Source: Alicyclobacillus hesperidum
Lineage (GTDB): Bacteria > Bacillota > Bacilli > Alicyclobacillales > Alicyclobacillaceae
Assembly: GCF_900107035.1 (NCBI RefSeq)
Contig: NZ_FNOJ01000001.1
Location: 186,001-250,000, forward strand
Reading direction: 5' to 3'
DNA length: 64,000 bases
Shown here: piece by piece, positions 1 through 8,050 of the stretch
How the letters are laid out: each line of letters begins with the position of its first letter
Position numbering within the stretch: position 1 is the stretch's first letter
Notes under the pieces: generated by a model
Database searches by the model: none
Told to the model about the DNA's origin: nothing
What the model saw: the letters and a program-made list of their open reading frames with translations, nothing else
Made by a program: the position numbers and the translations under genes

Positions 1-711
1 CTTTTCTAGTAGTCGTTGCATCGCCTGGTATCCGTCGTCAAATCGGTACTGACCATACTCCACGAGTTCCTCGTTATACTCGATTCCAAAATGGCGAAGC
101 CCTTTGCGATACCCTTCCAAGCGAAGTTCGCCCGTCTTATCGTCCCACTGCCTGCCAGCGATCATTCCAATTCTCTGGTGTCCGCGCGTAACTAGGAAGG
201 CCACAACATCAAACATTGCGCGCACTTCGTCGATCCGAAACGAAGGTAAGGGTGTTCGCGCCTCACTCTGCGTGAGTGTCAACACAACCGGGATGCCAAC
301 GCGCTGCAGTATTGGATCATAATCCTCGGTGACCAGTTTACTGGTAAAAATAATCCCAGAAACCTGATAGCCGCCAAGGATGGAGAAGCCGTCCAGCGCT
401 CGTTCACGCGAATGCTCGGAATCGTACAGCAGAACCCTCATCCCGTTCTGTTGACTGGCTCGGTCGATACCCTTGTACAGTTCGTTAAAGAAGAAATCCG
501 TGATGCCGGGAACAATGAGACCGAGTGTATCACTGCGTTTCGCGGACAAGCCCCGCGCGATGGCACTTGGCTGATAAGCCATGCGCTCCATGGCTGCGCG
601 AACCCTCTCCATGGTCTCGGGATCAACCATGTCTGGTTTGTTCAAGACCCGCGAAACCGTTGCGGTTGAAACCCCCGCAGCCTTCGCAACGTCACGAATG
701 GTCGCTCGCAA
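1..711 (-). CDS. LacI-family transcriptional regulator, C-terminal part outside window
   Basis: The protein opens with a LacI-type helix-turn-helix (residues 1-25, reading RATIRDVAKAAGVSTATVSR) and the hinge segment that follows it. A periplasmic-binding-protein-like sugar-sensing domain comes next. About 237 residues are visible of a family that is usually about 330-340 long, and the 3' end lies beyond base 1. I chose a TTG start at 711 because AAAGGAGGTG lies just upstream on the minus strand and the HTH begins immediately. The gene has its own promoter with a cre site and a LacI-like operator, so it is probably autoregulated and under catabolite control. The ligand cannot be named from the sequence. 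Confidence 0.9.
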   Translation of the reverse strand, partial: MRATIRDVAKAAGVSTATVSRVLNKPDMVDPETMERVRAAMERMAYQPSAIARGLSAKRSDTLGLIVPGITDFFFNELYKGIDRASQQNGMRVLLYDSEHSRERALDGFSILGGYQVSGIIFTSKLVTEDYDPILQRVGIPVVLTLTQSEARTPLPSFRIDEVRAMFDVVAFLVTRGHQRIGMIAGRQWDDKTGELRLEGYRKGLRHFGIEYNEELVEYGQYRFDDGYQAMQRLLEK

Positions 712-734
712 GCGTGCTCACCTCCTTTGCAATT

Positions 735-758
735 GTTTCATAAAACGGTTTCAAAAAA
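735..758 (-). promoter_or_regulatory. Candidate LacI-type operator
   Basis: The block holds AAACGGTTT, an odd-centred palindrome flanked by partly symmetric TGAAAC/GTTTCA blocks, between the -10 box and the ribosome site of the lacI-type gene. The position suits autorepression by roadblock or promoter occlusion. The call rests on symmetry and position only. Confidence 0.45.
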
Positions 759-770
759 TGTGACAGCCAA

Positions 771-807
771 ATCATAGCCAAGGAACCCCTTGATGTCAAC
801 GCTTTCA
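771..807 (-). promoter_or_regulatory. Sigma-A promoter with overlapping cre site
   Basis: On the minus strand a perfect TTGACA (794-799) is separated by 17 bp from TATGAT (771-776). The sequence TGAAAGCGTTGACA (807-794) matches the Bacillus catabolite-responsive element consensus TGWAANCGNTNWCA at every position and overlaps the -35 box. This predicts repression by CcpA of the LacI-type gene. Confidence 0.75.
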
Positions 808-830
808 TTACTATTTTGCATAGACCATCA

Positions 831-849
831 TGGTTTATGTAACAAACCA
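831..849. promoter_or_regulatory. Inverted repeat upstream of XRE/PBP regulator
   Basis: TGGTTT and AAACCA form a perfect 6-bp inverted repeat around a 7-nt centre, just before a possible TATAGA -10 box (851-856) and about 75 bp upstream of the regulator start. It may be an autoregulatory operator. A second repeat with the same 7-nt centre lies at 2014-2034. Confidence 0.35.
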
Positions 850-925
850 ATATAGAAAATGAAATTGCGCGGATTGGGATGGTACAGGTAAGATGAAAAT
901 ATACTTTCGAACGAGGCGGTCGGAG

Positions 926-2017
926 ATGAAATATCCCAATCGAGTTCAACAATTGCGACAAAGCGCCGGATTGTCTCGTGCTGAAGTGGCGCAACAAGTT
1001 GGCATTACACCACAGGCTTTAGGGCTTATCGAACAAGGTCGCGTGAGTCCATTGACGCACGTTGCACTGGGGCTCGCACGGGCGTTAGGTACGACTGTTG
1101 AATCACTATTTCAGCAACCTGAGGCCGAACAATTGACATGGCGTCTATTTGCTCCGGACCTCGACCCTGCTTGTGTGCCCGACAGAATCCGCGCCGTCGT
1201 CGGGCACGTCAATGGCCAGCCCATTGTCCGTTCCCTGCAGCATGCGGCATTTGGCACGCCAGCATGCGCCATGGCCGTGCCAACGTCCATCCAGAAGGCG
1301 CGCGTCGAATGGCTTGGCGATCCGGCGCAGAGCTTCGCTACCCTCTTCGTATCCGGATGCGATCCTGCGCTATCGCTGGTCTGTGGCTGGATGAACAAGC
1401 AATCGTCCACCTGCCAAGCCGTGCATTTTCACGCCACCAATCGCCAGTCCTTGGCGGAACTTGCTGCCGGTGTGACACATGTTGCGGCTATACATGGGAC
1501 GCTGGATGACTTGCCAGGGCTATTGGAACAGTGCGAAGAACCGGTGGTTGCAATAGAACTTGCCCGGGCGTGTATGGGCTGGATCGTCCCCCACGGGAAC
1601 CCAAAGAGCTGGGTTGTGAGCAGAGATTTTGGCGACGGAGAGATGCGCATCGTCAATCGCCCGATAGGAGCTGGTGCACGGCTCCTTATCGACACAGAAC
1701 TAGCCCGTCAAAACCTAAACCCCAAGCAAGTGATGGGGTACGATTGCGAGGTGGCCGATCACTGGCAGGTCGCGCAAGCCGTCGCACTGGGCGCAGCGGA
1801 CGTGGGTGTCGCCCACGAATGTGTATGCACCCTACATCACGTGTCATTTATCCCCATCCGCAACGAAATCACGATGCTCTTCATCCCTCGTTCATATCTA
1901 CGGCATCCTGCCGTACAAAGCCTTTGCGAGGTGTTACAGTCGGACCGATTTCGCTCCGATTTGGGCGCTGCTGGGCCGTACGACGTGGAACATACAGGTC
2001 AACTTTTTGTCAATTGA
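926..2017 (+). CDS. XRE-type HTH regulator fused to a PBP-like ligand domain
   Basis: Residues about 4-62 form an XRE/Cro-type helix-turn-helix. The remaining ~300 residues resemble the periplasmic-binding-like domain that is fused to HTH or MerR/ModE-type heads in molybdate-responsive regulators. It lies 40 bp upstream of a molybdate-type binding lipoprotein and permease, so it is likely their oxyanion-responsive regulator; that role is inferred. The start is uncertain. ATG 926 puts the HTH at the very N-terminus with GAGG nearby, while ATG 893 would add 11 residues and has only a weak AGGTAAG in front. The 363-residue product has no signal peptide, so it acts in the cytoplasm. Confidence 0.75.
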   Translation: MKYPNRVQQLRQSAGLSRAEVAQQVGITPQALGLIEQGRVSPLTHVALGLARALGTTVESLFQQPEAEQLTWRLFAPDLDPACVPDRIRAVVGHVNGQPIVRSLQHAAFGTPACAMAVPTSIQKARVEWLGDPAQSFATLFVSGCDPALSLVCGWMNKQSSTCQAVHFHATNRQSLAELAAGVTHVAAIHGTLDDLPGLLEQCEEPVVAIELARACMGWIVPHGNPKSWVVSRDFGDGEMRIVNRPIGAGARLLIDTELARQNLNPKQVMGYDCEVADHWQVAQAVALGAADVGVAHECVCTLHHVSFIPIRNEITMLFIPRSYLRHPAVQSLCEVLQSDRFRSDLGAAGPYDVEHTGQLFVN

Positions 2018-2034
2018 TATATGAAGCATATCAA
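2014..2034. promoter_or_regulatory. Perfect inverted repeat before the oxyanion transporter genes
   Basis: TTGATAT and ATATCAA form a perfect 7-bp inverted repeat around a 7-nt centre. It overlaps the stop codon of the regulator and precedes the binding-protein gene by about 20 bp. It could be an operator for the upstream regulator or an mRNA hairpin between the two genes. Confidence 0.4.
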
Positions 2035-2057
2035 CCTTCTAAAAGGAAGTGAATGAT

Positions 2058-3095
2058 TTGTCTATGACTCAAATCAAATGCCACAGATCGATCACATCCC
2101 TTATCGGGGCTCTACTCATTTCCAGCATGGTAACAGGGTGCACAACGCCCTCTCACGAAACCAACACGAAAACAGCGTCCGCGAGCGTCACGCACCAAAC
2201 ACCCTTGTCAGTGCTGTATGCTGGATCCATGACGCATGTGATGGAAAACGAGATTCGCCCGGCCGCCAACGCAGCACTACATATCAATTTCCAAGGTGAA
2301 GGCGCTGGCTCTGCGGAGTTAGCTCACATGATAACAGCTAAACTCGCCAATCCCGACGTATTTATCAGCGCCTCCCCAAGCGTGGACACCAACGATTTGA
2401 TGGGACCGTCGAACGGCAATGCGATCCGGTGGTATCTCACACTTGCTTCTGATCAATTGGTCATCGCCTATGCGCCGCATAGCCGATTCCGATCCGAACT
2501 GCAAGCGGCTGCGCAAAAAAAGATTCCGTGGTATAAGGTGCTTGCAACGCCAGGCTTACGCCTAGGCCGCACCGACCCTAACCTCGATCCGAAGGGTGCC
2601 GATACGATTTTAATGATGAGACTAGCGGCAAAACTTTACCACCAGCCGAATCTGGAACAAACATTGCTTGGAAGCGACGAAAATCCAAAACAAGTTTACC
2701 CAGAGGAAGATTTGATTGCGCAGCTGACCAGCGGACAAATGGACGCTGTGATCGCGTATAAACACGAGGCCATTGAGTGGCACGTCCCATACATCACACT
2801 ACCAAATGCCATCAATTTGGGCGATCCGGCGGATGCCAAAACATACGCACAGGTGTCGTGGCAGCCGACACACGGCAAGCCCGTGGTCGGTGCACCGATT
2901 CTATTTACCATCACGGTTCCCAAACGAGCTCCCCACGCGTCGACAGCCGTGGCCTTTGTCCGTTATATGGTTGATGGCCAAGGCCACTCAATGCTCATGC
3001 GCGATGGATTTACGCCGACCAAAATTGAAGTCGGCGGAGATGAAGCGGCCGTGCCGCACAGCCTTTCGTCGACGATTCAGGGGAAGATTTCGTGA
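2058..3095 (+). CDS. Molybdate/tungstate-type ABC substrate-binding lipoprotein
   Basis: The N-terminus has a basic start, a hydrophobic stretch and a lipobox-like MVTGC, so the mature protein should be lipid-anchored outside the membrane. The segment LSVLYAGSMTHVMENEIRP followed by GEGAGSAELA and NPDVFISASP is typical of the WtpA/ModA oxyanion-binding family. The product has 345 residues if TTG 2058 is the start, placed about 10 nt after AAAGGAA; GTG 2049 is an alternative. It overlaps the permease gene by 4 bp (GTGA), so the two are translationally coupled. Molybdate, tungstate or a related oxyanion is the likely ligand, but the exact ion is not readable. Confidence 0.82.
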   Translation: MSMTQIKCHRSITSLIGALLISSMVTGCTTPSHETNTKTASASVTHQTPLSVLYAGSMTHVMENEIRPAANAALHINFQGEGAGSAELAHMITAKLANPDVFISASPSVDTNDLMGPSNGNAIRWYLTLASDQLVIAYAPHSRFRSELQAAAQKKIPWYKVLATPGLRLGRTDPNLDPKGADTILMMRLAAKLYHQPNLEQTLLGSDENPKQVYPEEDLIAQLTSGQMDAVIAYKHEAIEWHVPYITLPNAINLGDPADAKTYAQVSWQPTHGKPVVGAPILFTITVPKRAPHASTAVAFVRYMVDGQGHSMLMRDGFTPTKIEVGGDEAAVPHSLSSTIQGKIS

Positions 3096-3907
3096 AGTTA
3101 ACCGGACTGCGCCTCACTTTGCTCATTGCCTTCGCAATCGTACCGATTCTTTACACGTTGCTACCCATGGCGCACCTGTTTGTCGGCACATCTCCAGCTT
3201 CTATGTGGAAGTCTTGGATGGATCCCGAGCTACTTGCCGCCGTCGCGACGTCGCTTCTCGGCGCAGTGACGGCAACTGCTCTGTCCTTGGGCTTCGGTTT
3301 ACCTGCAGCCTTTTTGATCGCGATCGCGCGATTTCCTGGAAAGTGGCTGCTTGAGTCATTTCTTTTGCTGCCACTCGTCCTGCCACCCATTGTCGGCGGC
3401 GTTGCATTAGTCGACTTGTTTGGGCCTTATGCCTGGATTGGTCAATGGGCGGCTATGCATGGTGTCATGTTGACAAATTCACTTTGGGGAATCGTGCTGG
3501 CGCAATGGTACATCACCGGGCCATTCCTGATTGTCACTGCGGAGGCAGGATTTCGTGCGGTACCGAGTGAGCTTCGCGAAGCAGCGATATTGGATGGAGC
3601 AGACTTATTGACACAATTCTGGGGATTGTATGTTCCTTTAGCAGGAAAGGCGATTTTAGCGGGAACCGCATTGACGTTCACCAGGGCAGTGGGAGAGTTT
3701 GGCGCTACCATGTTAATGGCATACCATCCGTACAGCCTTCCGGTCGACATCTGGGTGCAATTTACCGCGAATGGCGTCTCCGGCATGATTCCGATTGCCT
3801 GTGGAGCCATCCTGATGATGGTCGTTGGCCTTGTTACCGGACGATGGATCATGCGAATGCGGCAGAGTCATCAGCGAGAGACGTCCTCATCTGCGTCACC
3901 TTGGTGA
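3092..3907 (+). CDS. Molybdate/tungstate-type ABC permease
   Basis: This 271-residue protein has about six hydrophobic segments. Its cytoplasmic loop PSELREAAILDGADLLTQF matches the EAA coupling motif of ModB/WtpB/CysT-type permeases. It starts with GTG inside the last codons of the binding-protein gene. No ATP-binding subunit follows: the next genes are on the opposite strand. The transporter must borrow an ATPase from elsewhere, or the local modC has been lost. The 3' end overlaps a small convergent reading frame by 37 bp. Confidence 0.85.
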   Translation: MKLTGLRLTLLIAFAIVPILYTLLPMAHLFVGTSPASMWKSWMDPELLAAVATSLLGAVTATALSLGFGLPAAFLIAIARFPGKWLLESFLLLPLVLPPIVGGVALVDLFGPYAWIGQWAAMHGVMLTNSLWGIVLAQWYITGPFLIVTAEAGFRAVPSELREAAILDGADLLTQFWGLYVPLAGKAILAGTALTFTRAVGEFGATMLMAYHPYSLPVDIWVQFTANGVSGMIPIACGAILMMVVGLVTGRWIMRMRQSHQRETSSSASPW

Positions 3908-4198
3908 AGTGAGCAGACGCCAAACCGATACATCCCTGATGGCATGAGCCGGAAGCAGGTGTGCATTTCAGATTCGGCGTGTTTGCTGTCACGCAGTTGA
4001 TGACAAATCACACACCAAATCATGTCATCTCGCAGTGACCAATCCTCATTGTGCACGATAGGCACCCCCCAAAAGATTGGTGTAGACCTACGATATCACA
4101 GCGGGGGTGCAGAATCTGACGAAAGCTGTCGAAGTCGTGAAAATCTCCTGACGGCTTGGCGAATAACGCCTCAATTTGTCGAATGAAATCCGTTGTGG
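3871..4198 (-). pseudogene. Small Cys-rich reading frame broken at a G6 run
   Basis: Two overlapping frames downstream of nsrR both look coding. The upstream frame (to 4020) reads TTDFIRQIEALFAKPSGDF and ends after LHQSFGG. The downstream frame (4054 or 4065 to 3871) carries WCVICHQ, HTC and VCSLHQ, a four-cysteine pattern like a zinc ribbon. They join by a -1 shift at a G6 tract (C6 on the plus strand, 4065-4070), giving a continuous ~105-residue protein. The downstream part could also be translated alone from GTG 4054, with GGGGGG as ribosome site. I do not recognise the family. A sequencing error, a phase-variable run or a true pseudogene are all possible. Confidence 0.4.
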
Positions 4199-4206
4199 AT
4201 GGTGTT

Positions 4207-4653
4207 TCAAGAGGTTCTGTTCTTAGCAAAAAGCACCCGCAACAGCACCGGATCGCCAACAACATCAGCTAAAGTATATTCGTCCAACACGCTTAAAAAT
4301 GCCTCCATCGCCTTCTGTAAAACGCGTTTCAGTCGGCAGGTCGGATTCAAAATACATATTCCGGCCTCAGCTTGAAAACACTCGACAACGTGCAGGTTTT
4401 CTTCCATTTGGCGGACCACATCTCCGATGCGAATTTCAGTCGCAGGTTTGGCGAGCCGAAACCCTCCGTTACGGCCGCGAATGGTCTGAATGTAACCAAG
4501 TTGACCAAGCCTGTGCACAGCCTTGGTCAAATGATTTCGCGATATCCCGTACACTTTCGCGATTTCATCGATGTTCGCAAGTTCTTCTGATGGAAGGGAG
4601 GCTGCATACATGAGTGTTCGCAACGAATAATCCGTAAACAACGTCAAGTTCAC
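4207..4653 (-). CDS. nsrR: NsrR, nitric-oxide-sensing Rrf2-family repressor
   Basis: The 148-residue protein has the Rrf2 winged helix (residues 1-70, with GRNGGFRLA in the wing). It has cysteines at 92, 100 and 106, the positions reported for the iron-sulfur cluster of B. subtilis NsrR. Asp8, a cluster ligand known in the Streptomyces protein, is also present. The gene is divergent from the flavohaemoglobin gene hmp, its classical target. Nitrosylation of the cluster should relieve repression of hmp. Confidence 0.92.
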   Translation of the reverse strand: MNLTLFTDYSLRTLMYAASLPSEELANIDEIAKVYGISRNHLTKAVHRLGQLGYIQTIRGRNGGFRLAKPATEIRIGDVVRQMEENLHVVECFQAEAGICILNPTCRLKRVLQKAMEAFLSVLDEYTLADVVGDPVLLRVLFAKNRTS

Positions 4654-4689
4654 GTTTTAGATCCCCTTTCGTCATACATCCGTCAAACA

Positions 4690-4735
4690 AAGATGCATTT
4701 TATATATATATTTTAATGTCCCAAGCTCTTATAAT
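4690..4735 (+). promoter_or_regulatory. hmp promoter with candidate NsrR box
   Basis: AAGATGCATTTTATA at 4690-4704 reproduces the half-site AAGATGCATTT of the described NsrR operator. An AT-rich TATATATTTTAAT follows, giving imperfect dyad symmetry. TATAAT at 4730-4735 is a good -10 box; the -35 region would lie inside the putative operator, as expected for repression. Confidence 0.6.
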
Positions 4736-4771
4736 GACATCGTCAGAGAGAACGACATGGGAGGAATCAGA

Positions 4772-5986
4772 ATGCTGAGCACAGAAACGAAGTCCATTAT
4801 CCTTTCAACCGTGCCCGTTTTAGAAAAACATGGCGAGGCCATTACTGGCCGATTCTATCATATTCTGTTCAGTGAACATCCAGAGCTACTTAACTTGTTT
4901 AACCAAACGAACCAGCGTCAGGGGAAGCAACAGACTGCACTTGCTAATGCCGTGTACGCCGCGGCAGCCCATATCGACAACCTTTCCGTCATTCTTCCAG
5001 TCGTTCAACGGATCGCGGAAAAACACAGAGCGCTTGGTGTCACGCCTGATCAATATCCCATCGTCGGCGAAACCCTGTTAAAAGCTATCAAGGACGTTTT
5101 GGGCGATGCGGCAACGCCAGAAATTATGGACGCCTGGGCACAAGCGTACGGTGCGATTGCCGACGTATTCATCTCGGTGGAACAAGAACTCTACCGCGAA
5201 GCTGCCGAACAACCAGGCGGATGGCGAGGATTCCGCGAATTCATCGTGCGCGACAAGGTGAAAGAAAGCGAGGCCATTACGTCGTTTTACCTTGAACCCG
5301 CCGACGGTAAAGCCATAGCCAGCTATACCCCTGGTCAATATTTGACCTTCCTCGTGCAAGTGCCTGGGCAACCATACCTGCAACGACGTCATTATAGCCT
5401 GTCCGATGCGCCTGGCAAACCGTATTATCGGATCAGCGTAAAGCGGGAAGCTGGAATAAACGGCTTGCCGGATGGTATCGTGTCGACCTATTTGCATGAT
5501 ACGGTGCAAACCGGTGACAAGCTACAGGCGAGTGCCCCTGCAGGCGATTTCAAATTGGATACGACAAACAATAGGCCTATCGTACTGCTAAGCGGCGGCG
5601 TAGGCATGACACCGCTCATCAGCATGGCACAGACCCTGGCAGAGCGCGGTGACACCCGACCCATCGTCTATATCCACTCCGCCATCGAAGGCAGCGTGCA
5701 CGCATTCGATCGGCAGTTACGCGAACTGGCTCAACAACCAAACTTCTCTTACCATGTGGTGTACGAACGGCCACAAGGGGAAGACGAGCGGCATCCGCAC
5801 TTCGCCAAGTCTGGATTTGTCGATCGCGATTTGATCGAACGGTTGGCACCAGCAGATGCGACATTCTACTTTTGCGGACCGACCCCATACATGCGCGCCG
5901 TCTATAAGACCTTGCATGCAATGGGCATTGAAGAAGATCGCATTCGCTTCGAATTCTTCGGGCCTACGTCGCAATTGGTCGACTGA
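4772..5986 (+). CDS. hmp: Flavohaemoglobin, nitric oxide dioxygenase
   Basis: Residues about 1-140 are a globin domain, with the haem-proximal region QRIAEKHRALGVTPDQY. About 150-255 is an FAD domain (RHYSLSDAP), and the rest is an NAD(P)H-binding domain (LLSGGVGMTPLISM and FYFCGPTPYM). The enzyme oxidises NO to nitrate with O2 in the cytoplasm. I chose ATG 4772 because GGGAGG lies 7 nt upstream; an ATG at 4757 would place the ribosome site inside the coding region. The product is 404 residues, normal for Hmp. It is controlled by the divergent nsrR. Confidence 0.96.
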   Translation: MLSTETKSIILSTVPVLEKHGEAITGRFYHILFSEHPELLNLFNQTNQRQGKQQTALANAVYAAAAHIDNLSVILPVVQRIAEKHRALGVTPDQYPIVGETLLKAIKDVLGDAATPEIMDAWAQAYGAIADVFISVEQELYREAAEQPGGWRGFREFIVRDKVKESEAITSFYLEPADGKAIASYTPGQYLTFLVQVPGQPYLQRRHYSLSDAPGKPYYRISVKREAGINGLPDGIVSTYLHDTVQTGDKLQASAPAGDFKLDTTNNRPIVLLSGGVGMTPLISMAQTLAERGDTRPIVYIHSAIEGSVHAFDRQLRELAQQPNFSYHVVYERPQGEDERHPHFAKSGFVDRDLIERLAPADATFYFCGPTPYMRAVYKTLHAMGIEEDRIRFEFFGPTSQLVD

Positions 5987-6010
5987 CTGCGTAACGATAA
6001 CCACTGCAAC

Positions 6011-6033
6011 GCCCCGGCTGAACCAGTCGGGGC
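6011..6033. terminator. Hairpin between hmp and the yaaH 3' part
   Basis: GCCCCGGCTG and CAGTCGGGGC pair over 10 bp (one G-T) around the loop AAC. It lies between convergent genes and probably serves both, although no long T-run follows. Confidence 0.6.
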
Positions 6034-6047
6034 GTTCTCACTGTTAA

Positions 6048-6469
6048 TCAAACTTTGCGAATCGTGTATCCATCTTTGAGTAAATACCAAAGCTGAGGAA
6101 ATTCGTTGCCAAGCACCCACACCGAGACGCCACGCAACTGATATTCGTCCACCAACGCCAGCTTAATGGCGGCGCTCTGAGCGTCGTCGAACCACACGCG
6201 ATGCTGCACGCCAGCAACCATGTATTCAAAATACGGCGACGCTGATTTTACGTCCCAGATGATTGGTGCTTTCTCCGCGATGGCTAAATTCTGGGCAGCG
6301 TTGTTCGACACACCACTGGCCCGAGTGCGCCCTTTCTCATACGGCAGCGGCCAATCATACCCGTAAAGGGACATACCCATAAGAATCTTTCCCGGCTCGA
6401 TCGCGCTGGTCGCGTAATCCAATACCGCCCTTACCTGATCGATCGGAGCGATGGCCATCGGTGGTCCGC
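6048..6469 (-). CDS. yaaH: C-terminal part of interrupted spore glycosidase (YaaH/SleL type)
   Basis: This 135-residue segment after the shared GGPPM point reads AIAPIDQVRAVLDYA, then ILMGMSLYGYDWPLP, and ends in a GH18 C-terminus (YQLRGVSVWVLGNEFPQ). It has no start or ribosome site of its own at the break. The codons for GPPM lie inside the 15-bp repeat at 6455-6469. The matching N-terminal part ends in the same repeat 8.6 kb away. Joined, the frame is continuous and the protein has 429 residues, close to the ~427 of B. subtilis YaaH. It would be translated only after excision of the intervening element. Confidence 0.9.
6455..6469. repeat. Element end, left attachment site core (attL)
   Basis: CCATCGGTGGTCCGC is repeated exactly at 15099-15113. 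The flanking bases differ on both sides, so the shared core is 15 bp. It encodes the GPPM codons of the GH18 domain on the minus strand. Confidence 0.88.
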
Positions 6470-6523
6470 TTGCCATCATCCAACTACACATCCCCTGATC
6501 TCTGTCGTATCGACGAGTCTCTG

Positions 6524-8050
6524 TTATAACGCGGAAAACGTATAGCAAATCGAGACGGAGATGTCTGGGTCAAACGACGTCAGTCTCACCTCGTGTACCA
6601 GTGCGGCTAGAATGCGCCTCTGGACAGAGGTATATTCCGAGTCGTACGGTCGAACAGTCAGCCACGACAAAATGAAGTCGTCGAGCGATGCCTCCTGCTC
6701 ATGGTTGTCGCTGCCTTCTGATACAGCCTCTAATGAGGCCAACCGCTCGCGCAGGGGGCCGTTAAGATGATCAAACTGTTCAAGGGAGAGGGCACCACTT
6801 GCATACGCAGCGAATAACTTCTCAAATTGCGCGACAATGCGTGATCGTTCAACCTCTGTCACTTGTCGATAAAGCGGTCTATCCGCGATCAGCCGATCCT
6901 TTAAAGGCAAATACGTCAACACATCTTCCCTGACCCGCTGGATAACGGCCTGTTCCAGATCATCCGCGCGCACATACGGAGCATTGCAGGCCGACCGCCC
7001 ATACTCCGCCTGGCGAGCACAGCGATAGTAAAGCGTATGGCGCCCATTCTCTTTTGTCACGAGCCGTCCACCGCAGACACAACGCGCCAAACCCACGAGC
7101 AGGTGCACACTGCCGACGCGCCCGCGGTGCGAACGACGCTCCTCCAAGCAATGTGCGACCGCCGCAAACGTCTCGCGATCGATAATAGCTGGATGTGCTT
7201 CGAACACGTGGACGATCTCGGCTTCATCCCGCACCCAGTCGCTTCGGCGTTCGACAATGCCAAACTGGCCGCGTCGAAAGCGCATACGCTTCGTTCGGCG
7301 GCCATACACGATCTCGCCGCAATATACCGGATTCTGCAAGATACGGGCAATCCGGCGCTGACTCCACAGCTTTCCATTTGGCGTCGCGATGCCTTGCCGA
7401 TTGAGTCGTTCCGCGATTGCTCGGCAGCCTAAGCCAGCTCGATACATCGCGAAGATCTGACGGATAATAGGCGCTTCTTCACGGTCGACTTCAAGCCTTT
7501 GCGTCTCGCGGTTCAGGCGATAGCCGTCAGGTGGCCGACCGTTCCATCTGCCACTGCGAGCCTTTTGCATCGCGCCGAGACGCACGCGAACGGATGTCTT
7601 TTCCGATTCTGCCTGAGCGAGAGCACTGTGAATGGTAAACACAAACTCAGCGCGATCGCGATCGCTGTCGAAATTTTCCTCAATGGATAGAACCCGCACC
7701 CCACAGGCAAGTAATAAACGCAACATGGTTAAGGCGTCCACAGTATCGCGTGCAAAGCGAGAGATACCCTTACACAGTAAGACATCAAAGCGGCCGCGCT
7801 TGGCATCGTCCAGCAGCCGCAACACCGCTGGGCGCTTTACCATACTCAGTCCCGTAATGCCTTCGTCGACATACACAAGCTCGTCTGGGGCCAACCATAT
7901 CTCGTCTGCATCAGTCGCCCGCCGACGCGCATATTCACGTGCATATGCGATCTGATGTTCGAGCGAATCGCCGTGTACCTGCGATTCGTCGGAAACGCGG
8001 GCGTAGATGGCGCAGACGCGAGTCGTACGATGGTCGGATCTTAGTATCAT
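6524..8050 (-). CDS. Large serine recombinase of the intervening element
   Basis: The 508-residue protein has a resolvase domain (1-155) with the nucleophile in YARVS (Ser20) and the SRFARD arginine motif (98-103). A recombinase domain follows (about 170-260, DGYRLN to NPVYCGEIVYGR). A zinc ribbon has Cys324, 326, 344 and 355, and a helical C-terminal region completes it. Length and order resemble SpoIVCA, the skin recombinase. I chose ATG 8050 because AGGGAG lies 8 nt upstream. It ends 54 bp from attL, the position expected for the enzyme that excises the element. In known cases such genes are expressed in the mother cell; no clear sporulation promoter is proven here. Confidence 0.93.
   Translation of the reverse strand: MILRSDHRTTRVCAIYARVSDESQVHGDSLEHQIAYAREYARRRATDADEIWLAPDELVYVDEGITGLSMVKRPAVLRLLDDAKRGRFDVLLCKGISRFARDTVDALTMLRLLLACGVRVLSIEENFDSDRDRAEFVFTIHSALAQAESEKTSVRVRLGAMQKARSGRWNGRPPDGYRLNRETQRLEVDREEAPIIRQIFAMYRAGLGCRAIAERLNRQGIATPNGKLWSQRRIARILQNPVYCGEIVYGRRTKRMRFRRGQFGIVERRSDWVRDEAEIVHVFEAHPAIIDRETFAAVAHCLEERRSHRGRVGSVHLLVGLARCVCGGRLVTKENGRHTLYYRCARQAEYGRSACNAPYVRADDLEQAVIQRVREDVLTYLPLKDRLIADRPLYRQVTEVERSRIVAQFEKLFAAYASGALSLEQFDHLNGPLRERLASLEAVSEGSDNHEQEASLDDFILSWLTVRPYDSEYTSVQRRILAALVHEVRLTSFDPDISVSICYTFSAL

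Noticed and set aside
4020-4265. Separate gene for the 81-residue minus-strand frame starting inside nsrR
   Set aside because: Its first third is an out-of-frame shadow of nsrR and no ribosome site is present; only the part after 4198 looks coding, so it was treated with the frameshifted small frame.
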